Shown one piece after another: positions 44,485 to 55,446 of a DNA stretch of 64,000 bases. Source of the DNA: Ryuthela nishihirai (Eukaryota > Arthropoda > Arachnida > Araneae > Heptathelidae); the NCBI GenBank assembly GCA_038380435.1, contig JAWZYU010000007.1:86752334-86816333 (forward strand), in the 5' to 3' direction. A program made the position numbers and the translations under genes. Position 1 is the stretch's first letter. Each line of letters opens with the position of its first letter. Below the pieces are notes generated by a model. The model was not told the DNA's origin. It was given only the letters and a program-made list of their open reading frames with translations, and searched no databases.

Positions 44485-46050
44485 GCAGCTTACTGAGAGG
44501 TCCGATTGAGAAGTTTGAGACGTCGCGAAAAAGCCGCTTTCCTTCCATCATTCTGTTGTGGAAGTTTTTTTTTGGCGCGTAGAAGTTGTGGCGAGTGGTT
44601 GTATGATTTGTGCTCCGTTTGTATTCCAGTTTTCTGGTTGTTTAACGAGGAGATAGATCAACACAGAATGGCGAACGAAAAGAAAAAAAAACTCACCTAC
44701 TTCTCCCATCAAAATCAGAATAAAGAAATCAACAGACTACAGCTCCAGAAAGATGTCAAGTAAAACTGAACAGGAAAAGAACAATTCAGTGCTTGAAGAC
44801 GACCTTAAATTATCTTCTGAGTCGGATATATCACCAACTAAGTCCATCGAAGATAACATAGAAATGGATAATCCTCCTAAAACAGATATTAAAGATACAA
44901 ATAAACAATTGGATAACAAGAATGAAAAGGTAATATCAGATAATGTATTAACATTAGAGAATAAAAATTACCTTAACTCAACTAATAAAAGCATAACGGA
45001 ACAAAATAGTAATATAAAAGTTGGTGAAAATAATCTAAAACATGTAATTCCTACTTCATTAGACTCTTATAATAACAAAGATTCTGAATTGATTTCTGAA
45101 AGTTTAAAAAATAAGGATGAACTAGCTCTTGTAATAACAGGCACTAATGATGATATTAGAGGTCTGGATATCAGAAAAGTAACAACATTCTTTTATAAAC
45201 TTTTGGGAGAACATATCCCAGGAAAATTCATTTCTTTTGGAAGATTATTATTATTTCCAAGAAATAGGGATCAGTATGATAATATTATGAAACTAAAAAC
45301 ATTACTAGACTGTCCTATTGAGGTCAACATTCCTGAATTCAGAAAATCAGATCTTGGATCTATTATTGGAGTCCCTACTTCATTGAAAGATGACGATATT
45401 TTAGAGTTATTAGAACAGAGAGTCCTCAGTATAAGGAGAATTACGATAAAATTATATTACGATAAAAAAAAATCGAAGATAATTCTGAAACATTATGCTC
45501 ACCAACTAATAAAGTAATTATAGAATTTGAAGGAATTTCACTACCCGATTATGTATATGTAGGCTTCCGAAGATTCAGAGTAAAGAAATATAATATACCT
45601 CCAAATTTATGTCTTAGATATCCCAGTGTGGTATCCATGTGTGGTATGTGTGAGTCTTCAGACATTCGATATCAAATTGTAGAGGTAAATTGACCTGTAA
45701 AAAATGTGGAGGGAGACACCACTACAAACAATGTGTGGCCAAAGGATTCAGATGTCCAAATTGCAAAGGTCCCCATCCAGCTACATGGTCAGGATGTCAA
45801 TCAAGAATTATCGCATGTAAAGCAAAATCAATACAATTAGAGGAAGGAATTAATTGGCAACAAGCCTTAGTCAAAGCCAAATTATTTATCCATAACTATT
45901 CTTCCAACGAGAAATTACTTATTAAGAATCATTTTGATACAGAACAGCGTGGATGGATGGATGGATAACTTCCCTCAAAATGAATATTCTGGAGTAGTAA
46001 GTCTACTCCAACTCATTCCTTGTAGGTGTGGAAAAAAAAGAAAAAAAAAG
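44485..46050 (+). mobile_element. LINE with ORF1 and 3' end but no ORF2
   Basis: A GC-richer 5' leader (about 44485-44750: gaggtccgattgagaag, cgtcgcgaaaaagccgc) is followed by ORF1. Then, directly after about 45945, comes a 3' end with a perfect 7-bp stem-loop (ggagtag/ctactcc, 45991-46009) and an A-rich tail (46032-46050). The whole of ORF2 is missing. A (GGAT)n run lies at 45948-45966. Confidence 0.65.
44753..45968 (+). pseudogene. LINE ORF1 (gag-like with zinc knuckles), frameshifted
   Basis: The frame from the ATG at 44753 encodes a hydrophilic Ser/Asn/Lys/Glu-rich N-terminus, then a folded-looking block (ELALVITGTNDDIRGLDIRK; KLLGEHIPGKFISFGRLLLF; DCPIEVNIPEFRKS; RRITIKLYYDKKKS) to a stop at 45517. 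Shifted frames continue it: PDYVYVGFRRFRVKKYNIPP, then after a stop TCKKCGGRHHYKQC and CPNCKGPHPATWSGC, two zinc knuckles. At least two frame breaks make it dead. Role in the family: RNA-binding ORF1 protein of a LINE of the I/Jockey group. Confidence 0.7.
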
Positions 46051-46379
46051 GCATGGATAATATATAAGTGTTTTATTGGTGGTGATGAGAATTGAGTAGT
46101 TGTTGTTAAATCTTCGTGTTGTTTAGTAGTGTTATTGTATTTTGTAATTAAACCTTCATGTTGTCTGTGTGGTATGTGTGAGAAATTTAAGAGTTGGAAA
46201 ATTTGGTATGTTATCAGTATTGTTGAATAAGCTTCATGTTGTTGGTGTTGTAGCTAGAGTAAGTAAGACTACTTGTTATTTTAAACCCCTTTTTGTTTTT
46301 TATATATTGATATCTTTTTTTTCTTGGATTTTTTTTTGGATCTCCCTCCCTTGGGAAAGAGGAGAGAGAGAAAAAAGAA

Positions 46380-48372
46380 TTTGTGTATTTTTTTAGATAG
46401 GTTTTTTTTTGTCAAAAAAGATTTTTTTTTTAAACTCATTCCCTGGCAAGGAGAGGAGAGTTTTATTTTTTGTTTTAATTAATTTTTTTGAGAATTAACT
46501 ATGATTAGTTAAGCATTTTTTAATTATTATTTTTTTCCTTTCTTTTATGAATTTTTCTTATTTAATTTTGAAATGTTTTTTTTTTTAGAAATTTTCTTTT
46601 GGTAAGTTTTAGATTATATTGAAGAGTTCACAGTCTCTAAAGAATTTTATTAGTAGTTTGAGGATTTTTTTGTTGATTGTTTGGTTTTTGTGCTCTAGTA
46701 TATTTGAAAAGTTAAATACTGTAATATTATGTTTTGTAAGGTTTGAGTAGTAGGTGTCTCTTTGGGCATTGAAATGTTGGCACTCAAAGATTATGTGTTC
46801 TATGGTGTGTGGGGAATTACAGAATTTGCAGTTGGGGGATGAGATTTTGTTGTATGTGTAGAGTGTAGTATTTGTTAGTGCCCAATTGGTTCTGATTTTA
46901 GCTATTAAACTCCTTTCAGCTTTGGTTAAGCCATAATCTTTAAATTTTTGTATGTTGTGATTAATCATGAATCTGTGAGTGGGTTGCATTTGTTTGAAAA
47001 TATTGTTGTATATCATTGAATAAAAGTGTTTTATTTTGTTGTTTGTGAATTTGTATGAAGAAGGGAGTTGGGATGGATGTTATGTTTTTTTGGGCTTGTT
47101 TTGCTAATGAGTCTGCTTCTTCATTTCCAGTGATGCCAATGTGTGAGGGTACCCATTGTATGTGTATGATGTTTTTTTGTGAGAGATGTTTCGAAATTAA
47201 AATATTGCAGTCATTAGAGAAGATGGGGTAGTTAGATTTGTAAGGGTTGGCGTAAAGTAATTCTAAAGCAGATTTGCAGTCTGAGAAGATGACAATTTGT
47301 GAGTTGTGAAATGTAAGTGCCCATTGTATTGCTAGAATGATGGCATTTGTTTCAGCTAGTATGATTGGAGAAGCTTGATTAAATTTAAAGGAATAAGATT
47401 TTTTGAATTCTGGACATGTGAAGGCTCCTGAGGAAATTTTTGTGTTGTCATTGTGTGAGCCATCTGTGAAAATTTTGATGTGATTTTTGTATGTTATGTC
47501 AATGTGTAGGTTTGACAGGTCTAGCAGTTGATTTGAATCTAGTGATTGTTTTTGTGTAATTCCTGGAATGTCCAGGGAGATTATGGGGGGGGCAGCGTAT
47601 CCAGGGTGGGAAATTAGGTATGTAGTTTCCACTTGTGTTGGAGTGAATAATTTCTAGTATTTTCTGATTTTGGTTTAAGGTGGAGATGGTATTGGGAGGA
47701 TTATTGCTAGTGATTTTTTTTATAATGGGGTGTTGTCTGTTTTTTGAAATGATTCTGAAAATTAAGTTTGATAGGAAATATTTTTTGTTGATACTAATGG
47801 GGGGGATAGCTGTGTCTGCATAGAGATCTATGTTTTTACTGCCTTTTGGGATACCCAGTATGTGTCTGATAATTTTAGTTTGTATGGTTTCTAATAAATT
47901 TGTGTTGTGTTGTGAAATATTATTTAGTAGTTCAATGCCATATTGATATTTTGGTGCTATGAGGTTTTGGTATATCAGGAGTAGATTTTTAGAATTACAG
48001 CCCCATGTAGAGTGTCCGAGATATTTGAGATATTGAAATAGTTTGTTTCCTGTAGTTGTAGCATGTTTGATGTGTTTAGTCCATTTGAGTTTGGAGTCAA
48101 AGTGGAGGCCTAGGAATTTTATGTCTTTAACAATTGTGATTTTTTTGTTGTGTATGAATATATTTAGTTTTCTGTGGGGTAATATATTTTTATAAAAAGG
48201 TATTATTGATGTTTTATCTATTGATATATTAAGATTCCAGTCTTTGCAGAATGTTGTCAAATTATCTATGTTAATTTGTAAGTTATGTTTGATAATGTCT
48301 AGGTTATTATGGTGTGTCCAGATTATGATGTCGTCTGCATAAATGCCATATTTTATATCATGTGTGAAATAT
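46380..48372 (-). mobile_element. RNase H-bearing LINE (I-like), 5'-truncated
   Basis: Reverse-oriented. It starts just upstream of the YADD motif (reverse complement at 48331-48342) and runs through the RT thumb, an RNase H domain and the C-terminal Cys region, then a long A-rich 3' part (T-rich on the given strand, 46300-46600). The precise 3' end is unclear. Confidence 0.8.
46609..48370 (-). pseudogene. LINE ORF2: RT end, RNase H and C-terminal domain
   Basis: Read on the reverse strand: KYGIYADDIIIWTHHNN (catalytic YADD), DIKFLGLHFDSKLKWTKHIK (thumb), then after a shift near 47560 KIFTDGSHNDN, ETNAIILAIQWAL, IFSDCKSAL and WVPSHIGITGNEEADSLAKQ, the four RNase H blocks with Asp, Glu, Asp and the His/Asp pair present. 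A second shift near 46990 leads to CKFCNSPHTIEHIIFECQHF, the C-terminal Cys/His segment, and a stop at 46609. The RT palm upstream of YADD is absent. Confidence 0.85.
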
Positions 48373-48709
48373 ATATGGGCATAAACAGTTTTTCGGGAAA
48401 GTTGTTACACATTTCGATCGGACCACCGAGAAAACTTTCGCGTCAAAAAATTGTGATTGGTTGGTTTCGGTGGACACTCTCATGTACAGTGAACAACACT
48501 GAAATTTCACGTACGAATTGAAAATTCCATTACCTAGTTACTCAAAAAATAATGTAAAAAGCTATTCATGTATTCTGCTATGTATTAATACTCATTTGGG
48601 TATTTTTCGGTAATGACTAATAGACCATTACTAGAAACACGCAGTGCTGACGTGGTTGCCAGAAACGCCACAAATTTACAATAAATTAATGAACGTTTTT
48701 CGTTTTAAA
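48373..48709. other. Intergenic DNA
   Basis: No gene. cagtgctgacgtggttgcc near 48642 resembles the recurrent TGACGTCA motif of repeat X. Confidence 0.4.
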
Positions 48710-48906
48710 ATAAATAAATAAATACCCCCTCAAGCAACTGCTTGCCACAGAGGTCTGACAGGAGCCTGTCAGTTTATATGCCAGAGTAGAGGGTCTGAGA
48801 GGATGGCAGGACCTCAGCAGAAAAACGACACGAACATCCATGCCTTACCCGGGGCTCGAACCCAGGTCCCGTAGATCAGTAGCCAAGTGCGCTAACCACT
48901 CGGTCA
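48710..48906 (-). mobile_element. SINE family A, young copy
   Basis: Reverse copy close to the consensus, with tail aataaataccccctcaagca, hairpin tgacaggagcctgtca, B box gggctcgaacccagg and head aaccactcggtca. The first ~12 bases of the head are missing. Confidence 0.92.
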
Positions 48907-49345
48907 AATAAAATCATTAAAATTCAATTCGATATAACCAATCAATACGTTATCACTCACCTCGCCATAAAAAAAAATCACGTTTTTCCTTTTATATGAA
49001 ATTAATTTTATTCAAAAATTTATTTCTAAGCAGAATTTATAAACTTAAAGTAGGAACACCTGCCTATAAACCATTGCATTTTAAAACGAATTAAAAAAAA
49101 CTTCCAACTGAGCAACATGTCTAAGAAAATAATTAATAGATCATACTTTAGCAAACTAGAAAATATTACACAAAATTAATGTTTAATAAATTACCAGTAG
49201 TAAGTTTCTTTAACTTTTCCAAATCTTGAAAAAGAATTCTAAGTTTACCATGTATTAGAAACTTATGGAACGCCAACTAACGGTTAGACTTTGAATGAAA
49301 TAATTCTTTCTGTTCTTGGTAAATTACTGGCTTTTGCTGTTAGTT
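48907..49345. other. Intergenic DNA, no gene recognised
   Basis: AT-rich. Confidence 0.5.
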
Positions 49346-49565
49346 TTGGAAAGACCGCCGTCCTTGGGATGGAACGCTAAGTCGTGAGCCGTACCCTGTG
49401 CACTTTAAAGAACACGCTGGATGGCCTTGACGGGAGGCTACCGTCTATATCCCAATGGTTGTTCCATTGGGTCCCCTCCTCGAACGGTATCTGGGTCTTC
49501 TACGTCCTTGTGACCTAACTATTTAACCAATGGTGTGCAAGAAACCTCAGAGGTGAAACAACCCA
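49346..49565 (+). mobile_element. SINE family B, 3' part
   Basis: From aaagaccgccgtccttggg through ttaaagaacacgctggatgg to cctcagaggtgaaacaaccc. The tRNA head is absent. Confidence 0.8.
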
Positions 49566-51060
49566 ACTGTCAGCTTTTTTCGAAATTCAAAACTCGAATT
49601 TTAATTGCATTTCGGAAAACCTCGAGAAGGACCGCCCAGTATCATTTAATGTTGAATTAATACCCTAAGACCGGATTTAACCTACTAATTATGAAACCTC
49701 TCAAAATTTCAAAATAAATTATTGACAATGAATAATTTAAATATAAAAAATAATTTTAAAAGTCATAGTGTAATATCCAATCTTCAGAGTTTGTATTATT
49801 TCATAATCAACTACCTTCTATTCAGAATCCTGTTGAAAACATTTTATATCTCATAGTTTGAATGCTAAATCGTTGACTTAACCTACTGCCTTTTCAAAAA
49901 TACTTTTCAAAATACATCGTTCAAAAATACGATGGGACGTTAAGCCGAGGCGAATAAACTTCCGTCTTCACGTTTTTTTATAAACTTCCGCCTTCGGTAA
50001 AAGTGATATCCACTCTTTGCTTCATTAAAATTTAATCCCCCCCCTTTGCGCGATCTTCACACGTTTATTCCCGTTTCCTATTTGAATTAAAAACTCTGAT
50101 AATTACCTCACTGTGTCTAAGCATTCGCTATATAACGTCTGTTATCGCAATATGTGGATTTCAAATCAGGTATACGTCTGAAAATACCAAATCTATTTTT
50201 AATACTCCGCAACCGCTTCTTATTGTTCTTCGCGTCGCCGGAAATACGAGAATTTCCAACAATTATATCGCATAAAGCTTATTTCGATAACCGGAAGTGC
50301 ATGATATTGTTTCGTCAAAGTAGGAACGTATATGTAGTATTATTGAAAATATGAGCATATTTTAGGTGTAAAATGCAGTTGATATGAGAGAGATTTATTA
50401 TAAGATTTGAATTTCATGATATGTAGATCTAATGTGAATTATTTCTGTATTAGACGGTGAAATTTTTAATCAAGTCTAGATATTTGGTGAGAAAAAATTT
50501 CCATGTTGGAATAATGTTTAAATCTGATAATGTAAAGTGACAGTTCCGCAGAAAGGAAGCGGAAATTATCGTAAGTTCTGAGTTATGTAGCTCACTTAAA
50601 TATAGTTTATTGTTGATTCTTATTTTAATTTCCTTTGCTGTTAAGAGGTCTAAAAATAATTCAATCTGTGTAATTTATCCAGTTTTCTTTTGAGCTGTGA
50701 TTTTGAAATTTCGAATTGAGGTTTGGTGAAAAACTATTTTAGAATAGCAGGATTGGTTTCTTTTCTTTTAAGTATAATGTTGTATTTTTTTGATCTAGTT
50801 TTTCGTGTAGGTATGTTTTGTGTGTATATATAGGGTATTTGATATCTCTAGTGTTGAGATGTATTTGGTGTAAATGTTCGAGTTAATATGATTTTGTGTG
50901 ATGAATAGTGTACAGTAGTGTAATTTAAAATGTATTGTAAAGAATTGGAGATGTTTTTTAATTTATTACGTAGTAATATGTTGGCAAATTTTTGTTATTT
51001 TTCAAGGTGTTGTGATATTTATGTGAATTGTGATTTGGATGGGTTGTTGGCGTGAATGTG
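49566..51060. other. Intergenic DNA, no gene recognised
   Basis: AT-rich. gatgggacgttaagccg near 49931 is a tiny SINE B-like fragment. No coding sequence recognised. Confidence 0.4.
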
Positions 51061-51079
51061 GATGGTGCGTGTTTGAAAG

Positions 51080-51150
51080 TAAAGGAAGGAAGTAAGTTAA
51101 GGAAGTTAAGTTAAGGAAGTAAGTTAAGGAAGTTAAGTTAAGGAAGTAAG
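51080..51150 (+). repeat. Short minisatellite (ggaagtaagttaa)
   Basis: Alternating ggaagtaagttaa and ggaagttaagttaa units, about five in all. Confidence 0.8.
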
Positions 51151-51265
51151 GGGTACGCAGTGATATATTGAATGCGAGTGGAATATTGAAGAGGCGGGAC
51201 GCGTGACGAGTGCGATGCTCCGCAGGGGCAAGAAACAATAATTCACAACAATCATCACAACTAGG

Positions 51266-51297
51266 TTACTCCTAAAAACGACAGTTTTTAGGAGTAA
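51266..51297. repeat. Perfect 14-bp hairpin
   Basis: ttactcctaaaaac, loop gaca, then the exact reverse complement. No poly(T) run follows on either side, and no gene end is visible next to it. Confidence 0.9.
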
Positions 51298-51416
51298 ATT
51301 AGAAGTGATTTGAACTACTCTAGGCACCAAATATTGCCTGCAACGAGAGGGTAAAGAAGGTACAGGTAAAGAATTATTTTTTATGTGAAGTTCCAAAACA
51401 GGATGTATGATACAGT

Positions 51417-51910
51417 AACACTCCCCACCCCCCCCCTCTACACGTTTTTTTTTGTTTTGAATTTCCTGGCCTGACACTTTGTAATTAGCAAGTAATAGCA
51501 GCCAGTGGTAATCTGTGTCCAAACAAAAGGTAGCAAAGAAATCATTAGGTGAAAGATACGAAATGGAACTTAAAAAGTGTCACCCCCCCTCCCCGATCCT
51601 TTATTTCGAATTTCCTGGCCTGGCATTTTGTAATTAGGGAGTAATATTTGGGAATGTTAATCTGTTTCCTAAGGGTAGGAAAGAAATCATAAGGTGGAAG
51701 AAACCAAATGGAACTTCGAAAGTGTCATCTCTCTCTGTCTCGCCCCCCCTCCTGTTTTATTTAGTTTTTTTTTTCAAATTTCTTAGCCAGGCATTTTTTA
51801 ATTACGAAGCAATAGCAGGCAATGGTAATCTGTGTCCTACCAAAAGTTAGGAGGGAAATCATGGGCTTGAAGAAACCAAATGCAACTTGAAAACTATCTT
51901 TTCAACCCCA
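51417..51910 (+). repeat. Three imperfect ~150-170-bp tandem repeats
   Basis: Each unit has a C-rich run, a T run, aatttcctggcctg or a variant, tttgtaattag, a gtaatctgtgtcc-like stretch, and agaaatcat. Anchor points are at about 51468, 51615 and 51786. Confidence 0.75.
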
Positions 51911-52039
51911 CTCCCAACTCCATATTTAAATGTGAAAAAAAAAATCGTTGAAATATCTGATTTCCTCAATATGTTTTTTTTAAATATGTGCCTCTCACTC
52001 TGCCTTTCATGTAGCACTAGAGAGCAATTGTCTAGTGTG

Positions 52040-52133
52040 AAATGGAGTAAAGGGTGTAACGTGGCGTCCCCGTGAGATGGGACGTGAGCAGGAGGAATAC
52101 TCGGCGCAGAGACCTCCGGCGGCAGAGGTAAGT
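52040..52133 (+). other. Short CpG-containing block ending in a strong splice-donor match
   Basis: The stretch gtaacgtggcgtccccgtg ... ctcggcgcagagacc ... ccggcggcagag is followed by gtaagt at 52128. It could be a non-coding first exon, but there is no ORF and no acceptor I can tie to it. Confidence 0.2.
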
Positions 52134-52329
52134 GTCGCGAGGAAGTAGTACTTTAAGAAAAGGAATGCCTGCCACCATGCCCAGGTCCCTAAACGTACCC
52201 AAGTTCTCTATGTGAAATCAGTTTAAATGTGTCTTCCACATAATTAGAAACCTTTAACACCCCCCCCCCCCCAACCCCCAAAAAATAATTTTTTTTTACT
52301 GCACGTCCCACATCGAGAAGCCCTAGTGT

Positions 52330-52450
52330 AAATAATAACGGATCAAGCAGCTGCTTGCCACAGAGGTCTGACGGCATCTGTGCTTAACCTGCGAGTCAAA
52401 CCCAGGTCTCTTAGAACTGTAGCCAAGGCCACTGCCCTGCCACAGGTGTG
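52330..52450 (-). mobile_element. SINE family A, internally deleted
   Basis: Tail part (caagcagctgcttgccacag, aggtctgac) is joined directly to the tRNA head (gcgagtcaaacccagg, gccacaggtg). The middle body is missing. Confidence 0.8.
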
Positions 52451-53220
52451 TGAATTGTATATCCAAATGAAATTTGCAATGTGCTTCGACAGTTTGTTTC
52501 TGCAATTAGAAGGGCATTTTTTTTCTCAGGCAGTGCACCACATTAAGTTGTCCATCATCAAAGTATTTCAAAAACATGATATTGTACTAACACTATCTCA
52601 TAAATACTTCCTATCTGTATCTCACTCGTAGGTGCACTAACCAAAATTTTATATTCCTCATCAGGGCTCTAAAGGAAATGAAAACAGATTATTATTAGTA
52701 TTTTTGACCCTATGAGAGATACTTCTCAGTAATTATTAAATACTTATTTCTTTCCTAAGTTCTACATCCCCAAAAATTACATGAAACACATCTTTTCCAC
52801 CACTACTACATCCCTCGATATTTCACAGATAAAAAAACTCTCCTTAAAACACACGACCTATACAATGGTAATACAAAAAAAACTCCCCTACCGAATTGTG
52901 TATTCGGTGACCTAATTTTTTAATGTATAGAATGTAAAAATTCCTACTTTTTTTTACTTAGCACACAATTGTTCTGTATTTAAATGAAACTTTGTAAAAG
53001 TATTTTACATAGGTATGCTACTGAGGTGTATAAATATAATCATATGTTCGAAGTTCTATTTCTTATTTTTTATTTCGCAGAGAAAACAGTAATTTGACAA
53101 CCTCTGTCTCTCATGCCAATGACAATAACTCTGTCTCTCATGTCAAAATATTAACTTTTTGTTAAAATAATGCATTTATTTAAATTTTACATGCGACTGG
53201 GACTTTGGTGAACAAGCATT
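52451..53220. other. Intergenic DNA, no gene recognised
   Basis: AT-rich. A C run followed by an A run near 52260-52290 precedes it. Confidence 0.5.
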
Positions 53221-53432
53221 TCCTATCCACAGAAAACTCCTTCCAGGAGTGTTCATTCTACCACACACGGCTCACTCAGAGGTCCGCATAAACAGCGGTA
53301 CGATCCGTCCGGAGTTTTTAAAAGGGTATTGCAACCAGAACACAAGAATATTCAATTTGGAGATTTCAAGAGAGAGTTCTCAGATTTTTAATTTCGAAAC
53401 AAGGATTTGTTCCAGCATCTGTAGAGAAAATA

Positions 53433-53561
53433 CTGCCTCAACCTTTAGGAAAAGCTGTGAAAAAAGCAGGAAAGGCGCAAAAGGTCGTTCGTGCTGGCGA
53501 TAAGAAGAAACGCCAAAAGAAGAGGAAAGAGAATTTCAGTATCTACATATATAAAGTTCTA
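53433..53561 (+). pseudogene. Histone H2B N-terminal fragment
   Basis: Forty-three codons reading [12 protein letters not shown], then [20 protein letters not shown] and VL, match the basic tail and the first part of the histone fold of arthropod H2B. CTG at 53433 stands where the ATG should be (followed by ProGln, where H2B has ProPro). Three codons after the match an in-frame TGA occurs, and LINE sequence begins at about 53579, so roughly the last 80 residues are missing. Upstream, tttttaaaaggg near 53314 resembles a TATA box about 115 bp before the start. Normal role: core nucleosomal histone. Confidence 0.85.
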
Positions 53562-54199
53562 AATCTCTGAATAGTTCTCTGATCCACACATCCCCTACCA
53601 CTTCTGAATCCACATTGCTCATCAGGCAATTGACTGTCAACCAGATTCTTAATTCTATTAAACACAATCTTGGAAAGAATTTTAACTGGAACTGAGAGCA
53701 GGCTGATACCCGTATAGTTATCACCAGAACTGCGATCACCTTTTTTGAAAATAGGGATAACAATAGCTCTGGTAAAATCCTTAGGAACCATGCCTTTATC
53801 ATAAAAGATATTCAGAATTTCAGTCATCCAAGTGGTAACCGAAACATTTCCATCTCTAAGCATTTCCGTAGTAATTTCATCTACCCCTGGGGATTTATGA
53901 AGTTTAAGTTTAGAAACTGCCAAAATAACTTCAGATTGTGTTATAGGGCCAACATTAAAGCCACCAATGCATCTATCATCATTGCAAACAATGGGAATAG
54001 AAGTAACCACATTGTTTAGAATATCACTGAAATGCTCAGCCCATCTAGCCATGACAGAATCCTCACCTTCTATAACCTTACCTTGTTTATCCTTCAATCC
54101 CTGTATACCTGTCCGTTTTCTACCACACAAAACATTAACTATCTGGTACAGCTCTCTGCTGTTGTGCTGTCTAACTGATTCCACGGCTTTGTCAGCCAA
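53543..54199 (-). pseudogene. LINE reverse transcriptase, N-terminal part
   Basis: Read on the reverse strand: KLKLHKSPGVDEITTEML, TRAIVIPIFKKGDRSSGDN, YTGISLLSVPVKILSKI and DEQCGFRSGRGCVDQ. It then runs off into non-LINE sequence at about 53579. The catalytic Asp blocks are therefore absent. Sequence identity with 39158-40490 is high over the shared part. Confidence 0.87.
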
Positions 54200-54203
54200 A
54201 CCA

Positions 54204-54617
54204 TCAACCCAAAGATTCTTTCATATCAGCAGCTAACTGACATTTTACACGTTTAATAAGTTCTCTATAATGCTTTCTATTAGGACTAGTAAGGTATTGA
54301 TTAAGAACATTCCTGCAGTTCTTTCTTTGCGAAATAAGCTCAAGTGCCTTATCACTCAGATAATTCTGTCTCCTCTGCTCCATTTTTCCAAAAAGAGTAC
54401 TGTTAGTTTCCAAAAAAGCATGTTTAAAATGATCCCACTGTTCCTGAACTTCAGTAGTGAGCATACCATGACTGTCATAATGACTAAGTAACCTATCATG
54501 GTAAGCTTTGTCTATCACTGGGTCTTTCAGAGCTTCAGTATTAAAAGCAAATTTTTTAACCCTAGCACAACACTTTTTAAGTTTAAGTTGCAAGACACTT
54601 TTAATGGTCAGATTCAA
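54204..54617 (-). pseudogene. LINE linker between endonuclease and RT
   Basis: The frame continues from SDH with TIKSVLQLKLKKCCARVKKF and a charged, helical-looking linker (EVQEQWDHFKHAFLE, then LISQRKNCRNVLNQYL). It stops at 54204, five bases before the next frame begins. No catalytic motif is expected here. Confidence 0.8.
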
Positions 54618-55446
54618 TTTCAGCTGCCCTATATGACCTGGTATTCCTAACAGAACTAGCCCATTTGCTGTTAATTAATATATAATCAATCATATTCTTA
54701 TGCAGCCCATCGGGTGAAACCCATGTGTACTTATGTATGTTGCGGTGTTTGTAATAAGTGTTAGTTATTCTGAATACATTGAGTTTACTTACCTGTAGGA
54801 GACGTTGCCCATTGCCATTGCAGTTACCAATACCAAAAGGGCCTATTACTCCTGTCCACAGGTCAGACTCAGTACCAACTTTGGCATTGAAGTCACCTAG
54901 AACAAGGGTAATATCTCCTTTCTTGACAGAATTCAAAATATCCCGAAGTTGTCCGTAAAACCTATCCTTCTCATCCTCATCGGCATCCTCAGTGGGGTCA
55001 AAAGAGCAGATAACATTCAAGTCTTTAACCCTTGTCTGAAATTTTGCTGTAAGAAACCTTTCATTAATGCACTCGTATCCTAGAAGAGCATCACTAGCGT
55101 GTCTTCTGAGAAGCAGACCCGAGCTTTGGTGATGCTTATTGTCGTCCCTCCCTGAAAAGAGAAATTTAATATTTTTTTTAAGAATCTGACATTTATCTAC
55201 CCCTCTGGTCTCTTGCAGGCCGAGAATATCTAAATTAGAATGGTTGAAGTCTTGGTTAAGGACATCAAGAGGAAGAGCTCTGTGCAGAGTCCTCACATTC
55301 CCACTACATATGGAGAGAAAATGGTTAGTGGGATGTTTAAAGAAACTATGTTTATTGAGAGAGGGAATGCCGACAATATCAAACAGCCCCCTAATCGCAG
55401 ACATGGGGCAAAGACCCGTTCCCCCACCACAAAATGCTGAAGTCAT
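54601..55446 (-). pseudogene. LINE endonuclease domain
   Basis: Read on the reverse strand from an ATG at 55446. In order: CSGNVRTLHRALPLD (first conserved block), LDILGLQETRG with the catalytic Glu, a SSGLLLRR segment, LVLGDFNAKVGTESD, TWVSPDGLHKNMIDYILIN and a final ESDH, which are the landmarks of APE-type endonucleases. A frame change at the SDH motif (54601-54617) separates it from the downstream frame. Role in the family: nicks target DNA to prime reverse transcription. Confidence 0.85.

Larger units (their letters stand above)
53543..55446 (-). mobile_element. APE-type LINE copy (endonuclease to mid reverse transcriptase)
   Basis: Longest copy of the family also seen at 35.5 and 39.2 kb. 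Its 3' half is missing: the RT is cut at DEQCGFRSGRGCVDQ, where it abuts the H2B fragment. Its 5' side extends beyond 55446 into non-coding sequence that may be 5' UTR. Confidence 0.88.

Noticed and set aside
45690..45968. Separate small zinc-finger protein gene
   Set aside because: It is the zinc-knuckle end of the frameshifted LINE ORF1 that begins at 44753.
53433..53561. Functional histone H2B gene
   Set aside because: Start codon changed, two thirds of the protein missing and a stop just after the match.
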